NCBI GenBank assembly: GCA_023231365.1
Contig: JALNVO010000142.1
Span: forward strand, 1-7,201
DNA: 7,201 nt
Source: Fibrobacteraceae bacterium
GTDB taxonomy: Bacteria > Fibrobacterota > Fibrobacteria > Fibrobacterales > Fibrobacteraceae
Direction of reading: 5' to 3'
The position numbers were made by a program, and so were the translations under genes. The notes beneath the pieces were generated by a model that ran no database searches, was not told the origin of the DNA, and saw only the letters and a program-made list of their open reading frames with translations. Position 1 is the stretch's first letter; each line of letters starts with the position of its first letter. This document shows positions 4,513 through 7,201 of this stretch, piece after piece.

Positions 4513-5877
4513 ATGACTTCAAAATTAGTGAGTTTCTCATCTTTCAATTCTCCAAAAAAAGATCTAATCTACAAAGGCTTGATCTTTACCATTTTTCTCA
4601 TCATTCTAGGAATTGACTGTTTAATTCATTATTCGGATGGAGATGACGCAATATTCTTACAAACCGTTTCTGAATACAAATTCTTTGATTTCTTAAAAAT
4701 GCGCTATATTTCCTGGTCAGGCAGGCTTGCTGCGGATGCTGCAGCCTATATCCTATTCTCGCTCCCTTTGTTTGTCTGGCGAGTACTCAATGCGGTCGCT
4801 ATTTGTTCCATCATTCACCTTTTGATTCAGGGTCTACTAAAAAAAATCAACCCGCTGATTTCAATACTAGTCGCGGCGACAGCGCTCGTTCTTTTGGATT
4901 TCCATGTAACAGGATGGGCATGCTTTTGGATTACAGGTTCTATTTTCTACCTATGGCCTGCAGCCGCTGCAATATTCGCCATTTATACTCTATACACAAT
5001 TCTCAAAACGGACAACGTATCGAAGCTACAAAAAACAGCGTCATTTTTATTCCTTATCTATGCCGCACTTTCTCAAGAACAAACCGCAGGCGCATTATTT
5101 ATGCTCGAAAGTTCGTTCTTTCTCCTATTCCCTAAAAAATGGAAAGAAATCCTACCCTATTTCATAATAACGCTTTTCTGCATTGCGATTATCCTCTTAG
5201 CGCCTGGTACGGCAATCCGTTCTCAAAATGAAGTCGCGAGCTGGTTCCCCGTCTGGAATGATTTGACTTTAAAGACTCGTTCTATCCTGTCCATTCAATG
5301 GTTATTAAATGGTTTTGCAGAAAGTCTGTCTCTTCTTTTTGCATCCATCCAAAGCTGCATTCTCGTCTATATTATTTCCAAAAAGAATCGCTCCATAAAA
5401 TTCTTTATTCCCTTCATCACACTCGTCATACTCATCATAGGAGAAATCCTTTCTTTTGCAAGAATTCCACTACTTACAAATTTTGGCTTTAACATTGAAA
5501 ATATGACAACGGCAATCGTCAATGAAGAACAGCTCAAAAGTCTTTCCATCATTCACAGCATACCGGTTCTATTCCAAAGCCTCCTTCTTCTTTTCACTTT
5601 TATCCTCATTTTTATCCATTCAAGACGGATTTCTATCTTTTTCATCACCGGGTTTGCCTGCGCCGCTGTTCTAATATTCTCTCCAACGATGTACGCTTCT
5701 GCGGGAAGAGTCTTCTTCATCCCTGCTATTCTATTTGCTGTCATTTCCCTGCATTTCTTTTCTAAAATACAATCGCTCAAAAGTCAGGTTTTACTGACTG
5801 TTTGGATCTCCCTTCTTATGGGAATGCAGCTTGTGTTCAACTATAAAGCGGCATTAGCCTATGTTACAGGGACTTAG
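4513..5877 (+). CDS. Polytopic membrane protein, DUF6056/GT-C-like
   Basis: The 454-residue protein is mostly hydrophobic, with about 10-12 predicted membrane segments, the first at about 20-38. By eye it resembles the DUF6056 group of bacterial membrane proteins, some of which are thought to have a GT-C glycosyltransferase-like fold. Shared-looking features are an acidic DGDDAIF just after the first membrane segment (42-48), WSGR (68-71), an aromatic TGWACFWITG (133-142), SQEQT (187-191), LAPGTAIR (229-236) and MYASAGRVFF (393-402). If it is GT-C-like, it would use a lipid-linked sugar at the periplasmic face, but this is inference and no substrate can be named. ATG 4513 is chosen; an in-frame TTG at 4504 is the alternative. 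Neither has a Shine-Dalgarno sequence. No clear promoter was found after the tRNA-Gly terminator. Three of five 60-base rows I counted have 33-38% G+C, against 45-50% in sampled rows of ilvC and phoR. Confidence 0.7.
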   Translation: MTSKLVSFSSFNSPKKDLIYKGLIFTIFLIILGIDCLIHYSDGDDAIFLQTVSEYKFFDFLKMRYISWSGRLAADAAAYILFSLPLFVWRVLNAVAICSIIHLLIQGLLKKINPLISILVAATALVLLDFHVTGWACFWITGSIFYLWPAAAAIFAIYTLYTILKTDNVSKLQKTASFLFLIYAALSQEQTAGALFMLESSFFLLFPKKWKEILPYFIITLFCIAIILLAPGTAIRSQNEVASWFPVWNDLTLKTRSILSIQWLLNGFAESLSLLFASIQSCILVYIISKKNRSIKFFIPFITLVILIIGEILSFARIPLLTNFGFNIENMTTAIVNEEQLKSLSIIHSIPVLFQSLLLLFTFILIFIHSRRISIFFITGFACAAVLIFSPTMYASAGRVFFIPAILFAVISLHFFSKIQSLKSQVLLTVWISLLMGMQLVFNYKAALAYVTGT

Positions 5878-5878
5878 C

Positions 5879-7201
5879 CTAAAACGCAACCCTAAATTCG
5901 CTGCCCTCGCCCACGACCGACTTCACTGAAATTTTTGCCTTGTGAAGTTCCGCAACATGTTTGACAATGGCAAGTCCTAGCCCCGTTCCGCCTGTTTCCT
6001 TGGAACGGCTCTTATCGACCCGATAAAAGCGTTCGAAGATGTACGGAATATGCTCATTCGAAATTCCAACACCGGAATCCTTGACTACAAAAGCCGAACC
6101 GTCGAAAAGGACTTCTACTGAGCCATTTTCCTTATTGTAGCGGATCGCATTGCCTATTAAATTGTATACCATCTCAAAAAGTTTATCCTTGTCGCCTTTA
6201 AGCATAAAAGACTTGTCTGGAATTTTAACCGATACATTTCTATTTTGTGCAATCGGAGTCAAAAGAAGCGTTACTTCCTTCACAATTCCAAGCAGGTCCA
6301 CGTCTTCCAAAGTCAAGGACTTGCCACGAGATTCGTCCAATTCGGAAAGTTTGAGGATATCGTTAGTGAGTAAAAGCAAGCGAGTCGCTTCGCTATGAAT
6401 TTTTGATGCAAACAAAGTAATATCTTCAGGCTTTGCCATCTTGTTTTCAATCATCTCCGCATAACCAGAAATGGACGTAAGCGGAGTCTTCAACTCATGA
6501 GAAGCGTTCGCCGTGAACTTTTCGCGCATCATTGACAGATTCTTTTTTTCCGTCACATCCAAAAGAATGACAATAACGCCCGAAACCTCATTATTCACAA
6601 GCACTGGACTTGCAATAAGCTGGATATCCTTGCCCAAAAGAACAATTTCGGCATCTTCCTTCTTGCCCTTGACTGCGGCTGCGATAGCCGAATTGAGAGC
6701 TATATTTCGAGAAAAACAGAGGACATTTCTTCCGATAAAACTTCCTTCCGCATGGAACATTTCGCGGGCGACACTATTCACAATCACCACGTCATTCTCC
6801 GCATCCAAAAGGATGAGCCCTTCGGACATATTTTCGATCAGCACGTTAAAGCGGTTCTGTTCGTGTTTCAACCGCAAGACTTCTCGCTGGATATCATCGC
6901 GCTGGCGCTTGATGGCCCGTGCAAAAGGAGCAAATTCTTTATAAACTAAATCTTCCTCTGGGAACTTGAGAGAATCCAGATGTTCCGCGAGCCTTTTGAT
7001 GGGCGCGACAAAACGCCTGGAGAGAATATTCGCGAATAAAAGAGAAAAGAGGAATATAGCGAGCAAAAGAATGCCCAACTTTGGGTATACATTGGAGACG
7101 ACAGAAAAGGCACTGCTTTTGCGGACAGCGAGGCGGAGCACGTTGCCATCGGGCAAGAGCTTTGCATAATAATACAGATCCGTTTCAAGCGTATGCGAAG
7201 G
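5879..7201 (-). CDS. phoR: PhoR-type sensor histidine kinase, partial (N-terminus beyond the right edge)
   Basis: This is an inner-membrane sensor kinase of a two-component system. The frame is open to the edge and encodes 440 residues here; a TTG at 7156 is internal, not the start. Residues 1-30 are the end of a periplasmic sensor domain (DLYYYAKLLPDGNVLRL, usual in PhoR/WalK-like kinases). A membrane helix (about 41-60) and a HAMP linker (about 61-112) follow. A PAS domain (about 115-215) contains ENMSEGLILLD. The HisKA H-box ASHELKTPLTSI has phospho-acceptor His235. The ATPase domain has an N-box (NLIGNAIRYN, 347-356), G1 (DSGVGI, 375-380), F-box (FERFYR, 389-394) and G2 (GGTGLGL, 404-410), so it looks fully active. 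The architecture matches PhoR of the phosphate regulon in many bacteria, but the stimulus is not provable from sequence. A phoB-like regulator would be expected just upstream, outside the window. The stop lies 1 base from that of the convergent membrane-protein gene. Confidence 0.88.
   Translation of the reverse strand, partial: PSHTLETDLYYYAKLLPDGNVLRLAVRKSSAFSVVSNVYPKLGILLLAIFLFSLLFANILSRRFVAPIKRLAEHLDSLKFPEEDLVYKEFAPFARAIKRQRDDIQREVLRLKHEQNRFNVLIENMSEGLILLDAENDVVIVNSVAREMFHAEGSFIGRNVLCFSRNIALNSAIAAAVKGKKEDAEIVLLGKDIQLIASPVLVNNEVSGVIVILLDVTEKKNLSMMREKFTANASHELKTPLTSISGYAEMIENKMAKPEDITLFASKIHSEATRLLLLTNDILKLSELDESRGKSLTLEDVDLLGIVKEVTLLLTPIAQNRNVSVKIPDKSFMLKGDKDKLFEMVYNLIGNAIRYNKENGSVEVLFDGSAFVVKDSGVGISNEHIPYIFERFYRVDKSRSKETGGTGLGLAIVKHVAELHKAKISVKSVVGEGSEFRVAF

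Noticed and set aside
7156..7156. TTG as the start of the histidine kinase
   Set aside because: The frame continues to the window edge and the added residues (ETDLYYYAKL) fit the periplasmic domain of PhoR-like kinases.

Overview
The window looks like ordinary chromosome from a Gram-negative, Fibrobacter-like bacterium (Fibrobacterota). This assignment is an inference. It rests on a secreted protein with long poly-serine linkers of the kind common in Fibrobacter, a lipoprotein with a Cys-Asp-Ser-Ser start, tRNA genes without an encoded CCA end, and a long class II ketol-acid reductoisomerase. Nothing in the sequence names a species.

Layout, left to right. (1) At 1-97 is the 5' end of a minus-strand lipoprotein gene that runs off the left edge. 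Its 234-base upstream region (98-331) holds candidate promoters, three copies of the heptamer GTTCAAA and an 11-bp tandem repeat. (2) ilvC (382-1872, minus) makes acetohydroxy-acid isomeroreductase for branched-chain amino acids. It has its own candidate promoter and a clear terminator, so it appears to be a single-gene unit. (3) A minus-strand cluster reads, in transcription order, secreted Ser-rich coiled-coil protein (4277-3732), ispE (3723-2872), tRNA-Gln(TTG) (2826-2754) and rplY/ctc (2724-1993), ending at a strong terminator at 1944-1972. The order ispE, tRNA-Gln, (prs), rplY is known from other Gram-negatives such as Pseudomonas; prs and pth are absent here. (4) Divergent to this cluster is tRNA-Gly(CCC) (4318-4390, plus) with its own terminator. 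The 40-base gap between the two units carries a perfect 16-bp AT palindrome. (5) A plus-strand gene (4513-5877) encodes a polytopic membrane protein resembling DUF6056/GT-C-type proteins. It has no Shine-Dalgarno sequence. (6) One base away, convergent, is the 3' part of a PhoR-type sensor histidine kinase gene (7201-5879, minus), cut by the right edge.

The genes are mostly housekeeping: isoprenoid precursor synthesis (ispE), translation (bL25 and two tRNAs), branched-chain amino acid synthesis (ilvC) and probably phosphate or envelope sensing (phoR). I see no CRISPR array, transposase, phage gene, toxin-antitoxin pair or obvious new defence system. The points most worth checking are a tRNA-Gly with C instead of U at position 55 of the T-loop, a duplicated half acceptor stem in the leader of tRNA-Gln, a long Ala/Pro tail on bL25, and the unassigned Ser-rich secreted protein upstream of ispE.
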